64,000 bases of DNA from Romboutsia lituseburensis (GTDB lineage: Bacteria > Bacillota > Clostridia > Peptostreptococcales > Peptostreptococcaceae). The notes under the pieces are model-generated. The model saw only the letters and a program-made list of their open reading frames with translations. It was not told where the DNA came from and made no database searches. Positions 46,230 through 55,448 of this stretch are shown here, in pieces. A program made the translations under genes and the position numbers. The number at the start of each line of letters is the position of its first letter. Positions within the stretch are counted from its first letter, which is position 1. Location: contig NZ_JANQBQ010000001.1 of NCBI RefSeq assembly GCF_024723825.1, positions 2,294,001 through 2,358,000 of the forward strand, written 5' to 3'.

Positions 46230-47186
46230 TTATGCGTTGCATATTTCATCTTCTTTACATATTATAGTTCCTGTAGTTCCGTGTAAAGCTTCTTTAGCTT
46301 TTTCTAATGAAGTTATTAACGCTTTTCCTTTAGATGAAGATTCTACGAAATCTACACAAGCTTCTACTTTAGGTAACATAGAACCTGGAGCAAAATGTCC
46401 TTCTTCTATATATTTAGCTGCTTGATCTAAGTTTATAGATGCTAAAGCTTCTTGGTTTGGTTTGTTGAAGTTTATGCAAACTCTATCTACTGCAGTTAAT
46501 ATTACTAACATTTCAGCATCAAGGTCTTTAGCTAATTTAGCACTTGATTTGTCTTTGTCTATAACAGCAGCTACACCGTGTAATGATCCATCTTCTTTTT
46601 CTATTACTGGTATACCACCACCACCAACAGTGATTACTATACTTCCATTATCAACTAATTGCTTAACTGTTTCTAATTCAACTATTTTTTGAGGTTGTGG
46701 AGAAGCAACAACTCTTCTATATCCTCTTCCAGCATCTTCTACAAATGTAAATCCTTTTTCAGCAGCTATTTTATCAGCTTCTTCTTTAGTATAGAACATC
46801 CCTACTGGCTTCGTTAAGTTTTTGAAAGCATCATCATTTTCATCAACTACAACTTGAGTTACTATAGATGCAACATTTTTATTTAATTTTCTAGCATTTA
46901 ATTCATTTTTTATAGATTGTTGTAAGTGATATCCTATATATCCTTGACTCATTGATCCACATTCAGCAAATGGCATACTTGGAGTGTTTGCTCCGTTATT
47001 AGCTGCAAAATCCATTGCTAAGTTTATCATACCAACTTGAGGTCCATTTCCATGTCCAACTATTACGTTGTAACCTTCTTCTGATAAATCTACTATTGTT
47101 TTTGCTGTATGTTTAACTAATTCTAATTGTTCTTCCGGATTGTTCCCTAGTGCATTTCCCCCTAGTGCTATAACTAATCTCTTCAT
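46230..47186 (-). CDS. arcC: Carbamate kinase
   Basis: Makes ATP from carbamoyl phosphate and ADP, the energy-yielding end of the arginine deiminase pathway. 318 aa: VIALGGNALGNNPEEQ, IVGHGNGPQVGMINLAM, SQGYIGYHLQQSI, ITVGGGGIPVIE and VIDKDKSSAKLAKDLDAEMLVILTAVD, all standard for the family. SD GGGAG. It lies downstream of arcB after 213 bp that hold a GC-rich hairpin. Confidence 0.97.
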   Translation of the reverse strand: MKRLVIALGGNALGNNPEEQLELVKHTAKTIVDLSEEGYNVIVGHGNGPQVGMINLAMDFAANNGANTPSMPFAECGSMSQGYIGYHLQQSIKNELNARKLNKNVASIVTQVVVDENDDAFKNLTKPVGMFYTKEEADKIAAEKGFTFVEDAGRGYRRVVASPQPQKIVELETVKQLVDNGSIVITVGGGGIPVIEKEDGSLHGVAAVIDKDKSSAKLAKDLDAEMLVILTAVDRVCINFNKPNQEALASINLDQAAKYIEEGHFAPGSMLPKVEACVDFVESSSKGKALITSLEKAKEALHGTTGTIICKEDEICNA

Positions 47187-47240
47187 GATTTCTCTCCCTT
47201 AATTAAAGTTTATTTTTATTGATTTAAATCAAACAAGTAT

Positions 47241-47278
47241 AACCCCCATCTATATTTTCCGATAACAAAATGGGGGTT
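47241..47278. other. G/C-rich hairpin in the arcB-arcC gap
   Basis: Perfect 9-bp arms AACCCCCAT / ATGGGGGTT around a 20-nt loop. There is no U-tract on either strand, so it is not a normal terminator. Its minus-strand loop holds TATCGGAA, an 8-mer also found in the terminator loop of small RNA A. It might be an RNA processing or stability element. Confidence 0.6.
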
Positions 47279-47399
47279 ACTTACTTTCTTATACAACTTT
47301 TCCTATATTAAACCACCATCTCAATGTTTAACTAATCAATTTAATGAGCGTCTACACACTTGATAGTGGTAGTTTCCTTAACTTAATTTCTACTAAATA

Positions 47400-48395
47400 T
47401 TATTGTCCTATAGTAGAAGCCATTATAGCTTTTATAGTATGCATTCTGTTTTCTGCTTCATCGAATACAACTGATTGCTTAGATTCAAATACTTCATCAG
47501 TAACTTCCATTTCAGTTATACCGAATTTTTCACCCATTTCTGCTCCTACCTTAGTTTTTAGGTCATGGAATGCAGGTAAGCAGTGCATGAATATAGCTTC
47601 TGGATTAGCGTTATCCATAACAGCTTTATTAACTTGGAATGGCATTAATTGCTTGATTCTAGCTTCCCAAACTTCAGCAGGTTCTCCCATAGATACCCAA
47701 ACGTCAGTGTATATAACGTCAGCATTCTTAGTTCCAGCCATAACATCTTCAGTTAATGTTATAGTACATCCGTTTTCAGCAGCTATTTCTTTGCAAGTAG
47801 CAACTAATTCATCAGCTGGGAATAATTCTTTTGGAGCACAAGCTGTGAAGTTTAATCCCATCTTAGCACAAGCAACCATTAAAGAGTTACCCATGTTGTT
47901 TCTAGCATCTCCCATGTAAACAAAGTTTACACCTTTTAATCTTCCTAATTTTTCTTCTATAGTTAATAAGTCAGCTATCATTTGAGTTGGATGGAATTCA
48001 TCTGTTAATCCGTTCCATACTGGTACTCCAGCATTTGCAGCTAATTCTTCAACTATTTCTTGAGAGAATCCTCTGTATTCTATACCATCATACATTCTTC
48101 CTAAAACTCTAGCAGTATCTGCTATAGATTCTTTTTTACCCATTTGAGAACCAGTTGGTCCTAGGTATGTAACACCCATTCCTAAGTCCATAGCTCCAAC
48201 TTCGAATGAGCATCTAGTTCTAGTTGAATCTTTTTCGAATAATATAACAACGTTTTTACCTTCTAAAGTTCTGTTTACTACACCAGCTCTTTTTAGGTCT
48301 TTTAAGTTTTTAGATAAATCTAATAAATATCTTATTTCTGCGCTTGAAAAATCTAATAATTTTAAAAATGAACGTCCTCTTAAATTAACTGCCAT
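47400..48395 (-). CDS. arcB: Ornithine carbamoyltransferase, catabolic
   Basis: Splits citrulline with phosphate to ornithine and carbamoyl phosphate. 331 aa: [21 protein letters not shown] carries the carbamoyl-phosphate STRTR motif, [21 protein letters not shown] and [10 protein letters not shown] (catalytic Cys) follow. SD GGAGG. Catabolic rather than biosynthetic assignment rests on the arc neighbours. Confidence 0.97.
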   Translation of the reverse strand: MAVNLRGRSFLKLLDFSSAEIRYLLDLSKNLKDLKRAGVVNRTLEGKNVVILFEKDSTRTRCSFEVGAMDLGMGVTYLGPTGSQMGKKESIADTARVLGRMYDGIEYRGFSQEIVEELAANAGVPVWNGLTDEFHPTQMIADLLTIEEKLGRLKGVNFVYMGDARNNMGNSLMVACAKMGLNFTACAPKELFPADELVATCKEIAAENGCTITLTEDVMAGTKNADVIYTDVWVSMGEPAEVWEARIKQLMPFQVNKAVMDNANPEAIFMHCLPAFHDLKTKVGAEMGEKFGITEMEVTDEVFESKQSVVFDEAENRMHTIKAIMASTIGQ

Positions 48396-48508
48396 TGTAA
48401 AAACCCTCCTAATAAGTTATAATGAAAATATATTTTAAAATTTTAAAAGTTTACTATTTTTGGCTTCTTTAAAGGCTCTAGTTTCGAACCTTTAAAGAAG
48501 TTTTTTTT
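48395..48508 (+). ncRNA. Candidate antisense-oriented small RNA in the arcA-arcB gap
   Basis: On the plus strand TTGTAA (48395-48400), a 17-bp spacer and TATAAT (48418-48423) form a good sigma-A promoter. About 40 nt downstream of the predicted start (near 48430) a 12-bp perfect stem, CTTCTTTAAAGG / CCTTTAAAGAAG (48464-48475 / 48489-48500), is followed by eight T. This would give an RNA of about 78 nt opposite the arcA-arcB transcript. No protein is encoded. On the minus strand the hairpin lacks a U-tract. Confidence 0.5.
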
Positions 48509-48578
48509 ATCTATATATATATGTTTTATAAGGCGTTATTAAACATTAACTATTTATTAATTAAATTTAATCTGTTTC

Positions 48579-49802
48579 TTATACTTCTCTAACTAGAGGC
48601 ATTGACATACATCTTGGGCCCCCACGTCCTCTTGATAATTCACTTGATGGTATTACATGTATTTTTATACCATTTTCTTCTAATAATCTATTAGTGATGT
48701 AGTTTCTAGAGTAAACAACAACTTCACCTGGTTTTATACATAATGTATTTGAACCGTCATTCCATTGTTCTCTATCTGCTATAACTTTATCTCCTCCACC
48801 ACATTGGATTAATGTAACTTTTTCAACTCCAAGGTGTTTAGCTAATACAGTTTCTAATTCAGCATTAACTTCTACTATGTTTAATTCTCCTTCTACATCA
48901 CCTTTAGTTATTTCGAATACTTGTAAAGGTCCTTGTATTCCTGGATGTATAGTGAATTTATCAACATCTATTTGAGTGAACACTGTATCTAAGTGCATCA
49001 TTGCTCTATTGTTTGGTATGTTGAATGCTAATATAGTTTCTATTTCTTTGTTGTTGCTCTTGTAGAATATTTGCTTAGCTATATGTTCTATAGCAGGAGC
49101 TTCTGTTCTTTGAGATATACCTATTGCTAAAGCTTTTTCAGTAAGGTTTAATATATCTCCACCTTCTATATGATATTCAAAGTTTCTATCGTAGAATCTT
49201 TCAACTTCTCCTTTGAAATCTTTATGATACTTGAATATATAGTCAGCATATATAGTTTCTCTGTTTCTTGTTACAGAGTACATTTTATTTAAACTTACCC
49301 CTTCACCTATACTTGCGAATGGATCTCTTGTGAAGTATAAGTTTGGCATTGGATCAGCAACGAATGGATAATCATCTTGTGCTAAGTCAGATAAACTTTT
49401 CTTAGCTAAAGCAGGTAATTCATTTTTGTTTATACCAGCCATAGTTTTTCTTATTAACTCATCGTTGTTATCTATTCTTTTTAAGAATTCATAAACATTT
49501 TTATGAAGTTCTGGACTTGTTATTCCAGCTTCTTCTATAAATTGGTTTAAGAATTGTTCCTTTATTTCTTCATCAGCTATAACTTCAGCTGCTAATTCGT
49601 GTAAGTAAACAACTTCAACCCCATTTTCTCTTAGAACCTCAGCAAATGCATCATGCTCTTGTTGAGCTACTTCTAAAAATGGAATATCATCAAATAATAA
49701 TCTTTCAAGATACTCAGGTGTTAAGTTTTCTATTTCAGCACCTGGTCTATGAAGTAGAACTTTTTTAAGTGGCTTTATTTCACTTGTAACTTTTATTCCC
49801 AT
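48579..49802 (-). CDS. arcA: Arginine deiminase
   Basis: Hydrolyses arginine to citrulline and ammonia. 407 aa from the ATG at 49802, which has SD GAGAGGG with a 7-nt spacer; the frame to 49838 is longer than the family needs. Landmarks: [57 protein letters not shown] (catalytic His) and the nucleophile Cys near position 398 in [13 protein letters not shown]. First gene of the arc cluster. Confidence 0.97.
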   Translation of the reverse strand: MGIKVTSEIKPLKKVLLHRPGAEIENLTPEYLERLLFDDIPFLEVAQQEHDAFAEVLRENGVEVVYLHELAAEVIADEEIKEQFLNQFIEEAGITSPELHKNVYEFLKRIDNNDELIRKTMAGINKNELPALAKKSLSDLAQDDYPFVADPMPNLYFTRDPFASIGEGVSLNKMYSVTRNRETIYADYIFKYHKDFKGEVERFYDRNFEYHIEGGDILNLTEKALAIGISQRTEAPAIEHIAKQIFYKSNNKEIETILAFNIPNNRAMMHLDTVFTQIDVDKFTIHPGIQGPLQVFEITKGDVEGELNIVEVNAELETVLAKHLGVEKVTLIQCGGGDKVIADREQWNDGSNTLCIKPGEVVVYSRNYITNRLLEENGIKIHVIPSSELSRGRGGPRCMSMPLVREV

Positions 49803-49846
49803 AGTTATTCCCTCTCCATCTGTTGAATTTTTTGTCATTTTAACTC

Positions 49847-49917
49847 GTTAACTGTCTTTTTACTGTGTTAACTTGTTGACAACTTAATCTTATACCATTT
49901 TTTTCTAAAAATCAATA
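49847..49917 (-). promoter_or_regulatory. arcA promoter with paired GTTAAC boxes
   Basis: Extended -10 TGGTATAAG (hexamer at 49889-49894) with a -35-like TATTGA/TTGATT at 49910-49917. Two GTTAAC palindromes (49847-49852 and 49867-49872) lie just downstream of the expected start, exactly 20 bp apart, so on the same face of the helix. They are operator candidates; they do not match the Bacillus ArgR box. Confidence 0.5.
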
Positions 49918-49995
49918 TATTTTTTTAAAAATTTATTTTTTATTATTTGAAAAAAACGTTTTTCTATAAATTAAATAAAAAAGACTATGTTTTTT

Positions 49996-50049
49996 AAAAA
50001 AGTGCATTATTATGTTTTTTTCATGGTTTTTTCATAAAAAACCGCACTT
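49996..50049 (-). terminator. Terminator after the MerR-methyltransferase gene
   Basis: Stem AAGTGC (50044-50049 / 50000-50005) closing a long A/T loop with inner pairing, followed on the minus strand by a U-run. It separates this gene from the arcA promoter. Confidence 0.6.
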
Positions 50050-50069
50050 CTTTGTTTATTTTTTAACAT

Positions 50070-50083
50070 TGTAAACGTTATCA
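50070..50083 (-). promoter_or_regulatory. Candidate CcpA site (cre) upstream of arcA
   Basis: TGTAAACGTTATCA fits the Bacillus cre consensus TGNAARCGNWWWCA at every position. It lies about 190 bp upstream of the predicted arcA start. A weaker AAAACGTTTTT dyad is at 49950-49965, closer to the promoter. Carbon control of the arginine deiminase pathway would be expected. Confidence 0.5.
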
Positions 50084-50175
50084 TAAGAATTTTCTAACCT
50101 ATGATTTTTAATTTTCAAACACAAATTATAAATTTATTAAAAGCTTCATTAAACATTTCTTATAACATCATTTAG

Positions 50176-51363
50176 CTACTTTTTTATACTTTCAAATAAA
50201 CCTTGGCTATTTGTTATATGAAATTCACCGTTTTGTTGTATATTTTTATCAATATATACTTCAAACTCTTTTTTCTTATTTTCAATTACTTCTAAAATAT
50301 TACCTGGTATTGAATATATATATTCTAGGATCCCTTTAGTATCATTAACTATTAACTTATCTTCATATAGATACTGGTGTACGTCACTAAAATATTTATT
50401 TAAGATACTTTCTCCATTGCTTAAACCAAATTTTGTAGAAAGTCTTTCTTCTGAAATCTTTATATTACTATTAAATCCTAGCATTAATTCTTCAAGTTCC
50501 TTCATATGATTACCATCTATTGTAGAACAGTAAAAATGTCCTCCTGGTTTAAGTACTCTATGAATTTCATTAAGAACTACATCTAAGTCTTTCATATAAA
50601 ACAATATATGATTAGCTATGACTATATCAAAGCTCTCATCTTTAAATGGAATGTCATTTGGGTCTGCTATTTGAAAATTGAACCTGTTGTGATATCCTTT
50701 TAGATTAGCTTTTGCATCACTAATCATTTCTTCACAAACATCAGTTAAGGTTACATTTGTTTTTTCATTTAAATTCTCTATATTTTTGGCCCATAAAGCA
50801 CCATTCCCACACCCTATCTCTAAAACTTTACTTCTTTTTTTAAGATTTATATTCTTGAAAACCCAGTTATACCAACCATGTTTATTAGAACTAAATCTAT
50901 CTTGTAATTTAACACTGGCATTTAAGTTAGAGGAATCTATATATTGTTGTAATAGCCCTTTTTCACTTTCTAATATCTCTATTATATCTATTGTTTTATC
51001 CCAGTTTAAATCGTTATCATTTTGCATACTTATTTCTGCTGTTTCTATGGCACTTAGCACTATTTTCATATGGTTAATTTTATTTTTAATGATATTTTTC
51101 TGTAATCTAAGTGAATTCATCATATCATCTTTTTCAAAATTTAACTCTGTGCTCATAACTTCGTCTAATGATAGCCCCAGATATTTTAAAGCTAATATTT
51201 TTTTTAACTTTAAGAAATCTTTATCTGAGTATAGCCTATGTCCTGAATCATTATGATGAGATGGCTTTAAGATTCCTTTAGTATCATAGTATCTAATAGT
51301 TCTTATCGTCACACCTGCCATTTTGGCAAATTCACCTGTTGTATATAAGCGTTGCTCTTTCAT
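50176..51363 (-). CDS. MerR-type regulator fused to a SAM-methyltransferase domain
   Basis: 395 aa in two parts. Residues 1-75 are a MerR winged helix (TTGEFAKMAGVTIRTIRYYDTKGILKPSHHNDSGHRLYSDKDFLKLKKIL), then a dimerisation coiled coil to about 120. From about 160 a class I methyltransferase follows: VLEIGCGNGALWAKNIE (motif I), NVTLTDVCEEM, DIPFKDESFDIVIANHILFYM and HRVLKPGGHFYCST. The fusion lets SAM or a methylated product act as effector. Its own promoter is of MerR type with a dyad, so it is probably self-controlled. SD GGGGGAG. Substrate unknown. Confidence 0.85.
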   Translation of the reverse strand: MKEQRLYTTGEFAKMAGVTIRTIRYYDTKGILKPSHHNDSGHRLYSDKDFLKLKKILALKYLGLSLDEVMSTELNFEKDDMMNSLRLQKNIIKNKINHMKIVLSAIETAEISMQNDNDLNWDKTIDIIEILESEKGLLQQYIDSSNLNASVKLQDRFSSNKHGWYNWVFKNINLKKRSKVLEIGCGNGALWAKNIENLNEKTNVTLTDVCEEMISDAKANLKGYHNRFNFQIADPNDIPFKDESFDIVIANHILFYMKDLDVVLNEIHRVLKPGGHFYCSTIDGNHMKELEELMLGFNSNIKISEERLSTKFGLSNGESILNKYFSDVHQYLYEDKLIVNDTKGILEYIYSIPGNILEVIENKKKEFEVYIDKNIQQNGEFHITNSQGLFESIKK

Positions 51364-51393
51364 TTTATCTCCCCCAAGTTATTGCCTAATTTA

Positions 51394-51424
51394 ATTCTAT
51401 AAGGTTACGTTACGTAATAGGCAA
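51394..51424 (-). promoter_or_regulatory. MerR-type promoter of the regulator-methyltransferase gene
   Basis: TTGCCT (51419-51424), a 19-bp spacer and TAGAAT (51394-51399). The spacer holds a perfect 13-bp palindrome TTACGT-A-ACGTAA (51405-51417). Long spacers with a central dyad are the hallmark of promoters that MerR proteins twist into shape. An outer ATTGCCTA / TAGGCAAT inverted repeat (51381-51388 / 51418-51425) frames it. Confidence 0.75.
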
Positions 51425-51737
51425 TATATAAATTTTTTTATTTTTAAATTTTTTAAAAATTTATGTTTCGTTCAAATACGTCATATTTTTACCTTTATTT
51501 TTTTAAGAATTTTTTATTATTAAATTATTTTTTTATGTTTTTTTAACAATGCAAAATTTCCAATAATTTATATTCATTCTCTTTTTTTCATCTTTTTGTG
51601 CAAATTTTATACTTTTTCTCCCCTTTTTTATATATACAAAATTTACTTTTTCTATATAAACTAAAAAAATTTTACATATTTCACTTAAAAAATTTGTATT
51701 AAAATATATATTCTAATTATACCATTAAAAATAGTTA
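51425..51737. other. AT-rich gap
   Basis: More than 80% A+T with long T-runs and no coding frame, RNA gene or repeat that could be recognised. Confidence 0.6.
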
Positions 51738-51780
51738 CAAAAAAAGATACTACTAATTAAAAATTAGTAGTATCTTTTTA
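51738..51780 (-). terminator. Terminator after yitT
   Basis: Perfect 15-bp arms (51743-51757 and 51763-51777) with T-runs on both strands, 10 bp past the stop. Confidence 0.93.
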
Positions 51781-51789
51781 TAACTAAAT

Positions 51790-52440
51790 TTATTGAGCAT
51801 TTTGAAGTTTTAATTCTTCCTGTTTACTATCTCTTCTTTTTTCTATTTTAGCTATTATTGAATCTATTAATAATCCATTAATTACAACTGCCATTAATGA
51901 ATAAAGCCCTTTATCTAGTCCAAAAGTTAATCCTCCGCATACAACAACAAACAAATCAACTAATAATAAACATTTACCTATGTTAACTGTAGAATACTTA
52001 TTTATTATTTTAGCTAATATATCAGTTCCTCCTGTTGAAGCATTTATAGCAAATGTAATCGCTAAACCTGTTCCGCATATAAGAGTTCCAAGTACTACTG
52101 CTAATATCATATTCTCTGTTATAGCATAAGTATGTAATACTTTTTCCATAAAATCCATAACTGCGGACATCATAAAACTTGCATATATAGTCTTAAATCC
52201 AAAGTCTCCACCTACTAATATAAATGATATAGTAAATAAAATTATATTCCCTATAAATATTATAGTCCCTACTGATAAACTAGGTACGTAATGACTTATT
52301 ACTAGCGCCATTCCACTTAATCCTCCACCAGCAATTTGATTTGGAGCATAGAAATACTGCACACCAAAAGAAACTATGATAACACCTATAGTTATTATAA
52401 GGTACTCTTTGATTAACTTTATTAAATTGTTTTCTGTCAT
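51790..52440 (-). CDS. YitT-family membrane protein
   Basis: 216 aa, six probable membrane helices of the YitT/DUF161 family. Conserved pieces: GVQYFYAPNQIAGGGLSGMALVI, GGDFGFKTIYASFMMS and FAINASTGGTDILAKIINKYS. Most YitT proteins continue with a soluble DUF2179 domain of about 70 residues; here the protein ends soon after the last helix with a charged tail. Function of the family is unknown. SD AAAGGA. Single gene. Confidence 0.85.
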   Translation of the reverse strand: MTENNLIKLIKEYLIITIGVIIVSFGVQYFYAPNQIAGGGLSGMALVISHYVPSLSVGTIIFIGNIILFTISFILVGGDFGFKTIYASFMMSAVMDFMEKVLHTYAITENMILAVVLGTLICGTGLAITFAINASTGGTDILAKIINKYSTVNIGKCLLLVDLFVVVCGGLTFGLDKGLYSLMAVVINGLLIDSIIAKIEKRRDSKQEELKLQNAQ

Positions 52441-52624
52441 TTTTTCATTCCTTTTCTTGTTTTTATTTATTAATTTTAGAATTATTTATTAGCCTAAAAC
52501 ATACATATATATCATAATAATACTATTTTAAATATATTTAATCAATAAAATAGTTGCCATTTCTTACATTTTATAAAATTAAATTTATATGAATTAAACA
52601 TTCTTTATACAGGGAGGAATCTTT

Positions 52625-53833
52625 ATGAAATCTAGTATTCCAAAGAAAGATAGCTCTTTAAATAGGTTCTTGGCAGATAATTTAAATGAGCTAAAATCAA
52701 AAGGCCTTTATAATCAAATTAATTCACTTCAAAGTCCCAATGGTCCAATAATAACCATCAATAATAAAAATCTTATAAATCTATCTTCTAATAACTACCT
52801 CGGCTTAGCTACAAACGAAAATTTAAAATTAGCTGAAATAAATGCGGTAAAAAAATATGGTGTAGGTGCTGGTGCTGTAAGAACTATAAATGGAACTTTA
52901 GATATTCATGACTTATTAGAGTCTACTATTGCTAAGTTTAAAGGCACTGAATCAGCTATTGCATTTCAATCAGGGTTTAATTGTAATATGGGAGCAATTT
53001 CTGCTGTAATGGACAAAAATGATGCTATATTATCCGATGAACTAAATCATGCCTCTATTATTGATGGCTGTAGGCTATCTGGTGCAAAAATAATAAGATA
53101 CAAACATTCTGATATGGATGATTTAAAAAATCAAGCTAAAGTAGCTGTAGGTAGTGGCAAGTATAAAAAAATAATGGTCATTACAGATGGCGTATTTTCT
53201 ATGGATGGCGACGTTGCTAAACTTCCCGAAATTGTAAAAATTGCTAATGAATTTGATTTAATAACATATGTTGATGATGCCCATGGATCTGGTGTAATGG
53301 GAAATGGAGCTGGAACCTGCAAGCATTTTGGATTATCTGAAAAAATAGATTTTCAAATAGGAACTTTATCAAAAGCTATCGGAGTAGTTGGTGGATATGT
53401 AGCCGGCTCTAAAGATTTAATAGATTGGTTGAAAGTTAGAGGAAGACCGTTCTTATTTTCAACATCTTTAACTCCAGGATCTGCTGCTGCTTGTGTAGAA
53501 TCTATAAATATATTAATGGAAAGCAGCTATCTAGTTAATAAAGTATGGGAAAATGGCAACTATTTAAAAAAAGGTTTAAAATCTTTAGGCTTTGATATAG
53601 GTAAAAGCGAAACACCTATAACACCTTGTATAATAGGCGATGAATCTAAAACTCAACTATTCAGTAAAAGACTTCTTGAAGAAGGAGTTTATGCCAAATC
53701 AATTGTATTTCCAACTGTTCCAAAAGGAACTGGAAGAGTCAGAAATATGCCTACCTCAGCTCACACCAAAGAAATGCTAGATCAAGCATTATATATCTAC
53801 GAAAAAGTTGGAAAAGAATTGAATATAATATAA
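52625..53833 (+). CDS. kbl: Glycine C-acetyltransferase (2-amino-3-ketobutyrate CoA ligase)
   Basis: Splits 2-amino-3-oxobutyrate with CoA to glycine and acetyl-CoA. 402-aa PLP enzyme of the alpha-oxoamine synthase family: [46 protein letters not shown] and the PLP lysine in [17 protein letters not shown]. The next gene, tdh, makes its substrate, which decides the call over AONS (bioF) or ALA synthase. SD AGGGAGG. Confidence 0.94.
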   Translation: MKSSIPKKDSSLNRFLADNLNELKSKGLYNQINSLQSPNGPIITINNKNLINLSSNNYLGLATNENLKLAEINAVKKYGVGAGAVRTINGTLDIHDLLESTIAKFKGTESAIAFQSGFNCNMGAISAVMDKNDAILSDELNHASIIDGCRLSGAKIIRYKHSDMDDLKNQAKVAVGSGKYKKIMVITDGVFSMDGDVAKLPEIVKIANEFDLITYVDDAHGSGVMGNGAGTCKHFGLSEKIDFQIGTLSKAIGVVGGYVAGSKDLIDWLKVRGRPFLFSTSLTPGSAAACVESINILMESSYLVNKVWENGNYLKKGLKSLGFDIGKSETPITPCIIGDESKTQLFSKRLLEEGVYAKSIVFPTVPKGTGRVRNMPTSAHTKEMLDQALYIYEKVGKELNII

Positions 53834-53863
53834 ATTCATTTAAATTTAGGAGGGGCTAGTTTT

Positions 53864-54838
53864 ATGAAAAAAGTTCTTATTACAGGTGCATTAGGTCAAA
53901 TAGGTTCAGAATTAACTTCTAAACTTAGAAATGAATACGGAAAAGATAATGTTATAGCTACAGATATACGTATGATAGAAAATAGCGACATAGTATCTAA
54001 TGGTATATTTGAACAGTTAAATGTTATGGATGCTGAAACACTATCAAAATTAGCTAAAAAACATAATGTTGATACAATAGTCCACTTAGCTTCATTACTC
54101 TCTGCTGTAGGCGAACAACAGCCTCAATACACATGGAAACTTAACATGAGTGGATTAACTAATGTATTAGAAATTTGTAGAGAACAAAATTTAAAGTTAT
54201 TTACTCCTAGCTCTATAGCAGCATTTGGTGATAATTCACCTAAAAATTTAACTCCTCAAGATACTATGCAAAGACCTGGAACTATGTATGGTATAACTAA
54301 AGTTTCAGGAGAACTTTTATGCGATTATTATTATAAAAAATTTGGTGTTGATACTAGAGGTGTAAGGTTTCCTGGATTAATTTCATATGTAACACCTCCT
54401 GGAGGCGGAACTACTGATTATGCTGTTGATATATATTATGAAGCATTAAAAAATAAAAAATACAGTTCATTTATTGCTGAGGGAACACAAATGGATATGA
54501 TGTATATGCCTGATGCTCTGCAAGCTATAGTAGACTTAATTGAAGCTGATGGATCAAAATTAATTCATAGAAATGCATTTAATATAACAGCTATGAACTT
54601 TGCCCCTGAAGAAATATCCTCTGAAATAAAAAAACATATACCTAATTTTGAATTTAGCTATAATGTAGATCCAATTCGTCAGTCTATTGCTGAATCTTGG
54701 CCTAATTCAATAGATCCTACTTGTGCTATTGAAGAGTGGGGATTTAACTTTAAATATGATTTAAGTAAAATGACTATAGATATGTTAAATAAACTTAGTT
54801 CTAGAGGAATAGGAGATACTAAATTAAATTTAAAATAA
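53864..54838 (+). CDS. tdh: L-threonine 3-dehydrogenase (SDR/epimerase type)
   Basis: Oxidises threonine to 2-amino-3-oxobutyrate with NAD. 324 aa, of the short-chain epimerase-like type and not the zinc MDR type: ITGALGQIGSELTSKL (Rossmann GxxGxxG), VDTIVHLASLLSAVGEQ, FTPSSIAAFGDNSPKNLTPQDT and YGITKVSGELLCDYY with the YxxxK pair. 30 bp after kbl; SD AGGAGG. The pair ferments threonine to glycine and acetyl-CoA. Confidence 0.94.
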   Translation: MKKVLITGALGQIGSELTSKLRNEYGKDNVIATDIRMIENSDIVSNGIFEQLNVMDAETLSKLAKKHNVDTIVHLASLLSAVGEQQPQYTWKLNMSGLTNVLEICREQNLKLFTPSSIAAFGDNSPKNLTPQDTMQRPGTMYGITKVSGELLCDYYYKKFGVDTRGVRFPGLISYVTPPGGGTTDYAVDIYYEALKNKKYSSFIAEGTQMDMMYMPDALQAIVDLIEADGSKLIHRNAFNITAMNFAPEEISSEIKKHIPNFEFSYNVDPIRQSIAESWPNSIDPTCAIEEWGFNFKYDLSKMTIDMLNKLSSRGIGDTKLNLK

Positions 54839-54844
54839 TTTATA

Positions 54845-54880
54845 AATAAAAAAAGCAGTATATAAATATACTGCTTTTTA
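54845..54880. terminator. Terminator between tdh and yjdM
   Basis: Stem AAAAGCAGTATAT / ATATACTGCTTTT with T-runs on both strands; serves the two convergent genes. Confidence 0.92.
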
Positions 54881-54902
54881 ATATCATACAATGATTATTT
54901 TA

Positions 54903-55247
54903 CTATGCTTTTTTTACAACGCTAGATTTTAATTTCATTGCTCCGAATCCGTCTATTTTACATTCTATATCATGTCCATCAGCAGCATCAGGAACTAAAC
55001 GTATACTCTTAACTTTTGTTCCTATTTTTATAGATGATGAACTACCTTTTACTTTAAGGTCTTTTACTACTGTTACAGCATCTCCATCATTTAATACATT
55101 TCCGTTTACATCTTTTATAACAGTTGCTTCCTCTTCATTTCCGCCTTCTAAAGTCCACTCATGTGCACATTCTGGGCAAACTAAAAGTGTTCCATCTTCA
55201 TAAGTATATTCCGAGTTACATTTTGGACAATTTGGTAAATTTTCCAT
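54903..55247 (-). CDS. YjdM/PhnA-family zinc-ribbon protein
   Basis: 114 aa from the ATG at 55247 (SD AAGGAAG); the longer frame is not used. N-terminal zinc ribbon [25 protein letters not shown] with two CxxC pairs, then a PhnA beta-domain ([29 protein letters not shown]...[30 protein letters not shown]). Despite the name PhnA, the family is not shown to act on phosphonates, and no phn genes are near. Single gene. Confidence 0.9.
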   Translation of the reverse strand: MENLPNCPKCNSEYTYEDGTLLVCPECAHEWTLEGGNEEEATVIKDVNGNVLNDGDAVTVVKDLKVKGSSSSIKIGTKVKSIRLVPDAADGHDIECKIDGFGAMKLKSSVVKKA

Positions 55248-55448
55248 TTTTTCACTTCCTTTATTTTTAATATTATTGGTATTTAAAATATTTTCAGTAT
55301 TATATAATACCATATTATCTACTTATTTACAAATTTAGACCTTTTTGTATAAATTGATAGCAAAAATATTATTTTTTAAATCTTAATTATAATTTATTAT
55401 AACCAAAAAATAATGGATTATATTATACATAAAAATTTATATATTAAA

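Noticed and set aside
49846-49873. Classical ArgR boxes at arcA
   Set aside because: The GTTAAC pairs do not fit the Bacillus or E. coli ARG-box consensus, so they are recorded only as unassigned operator candidates.
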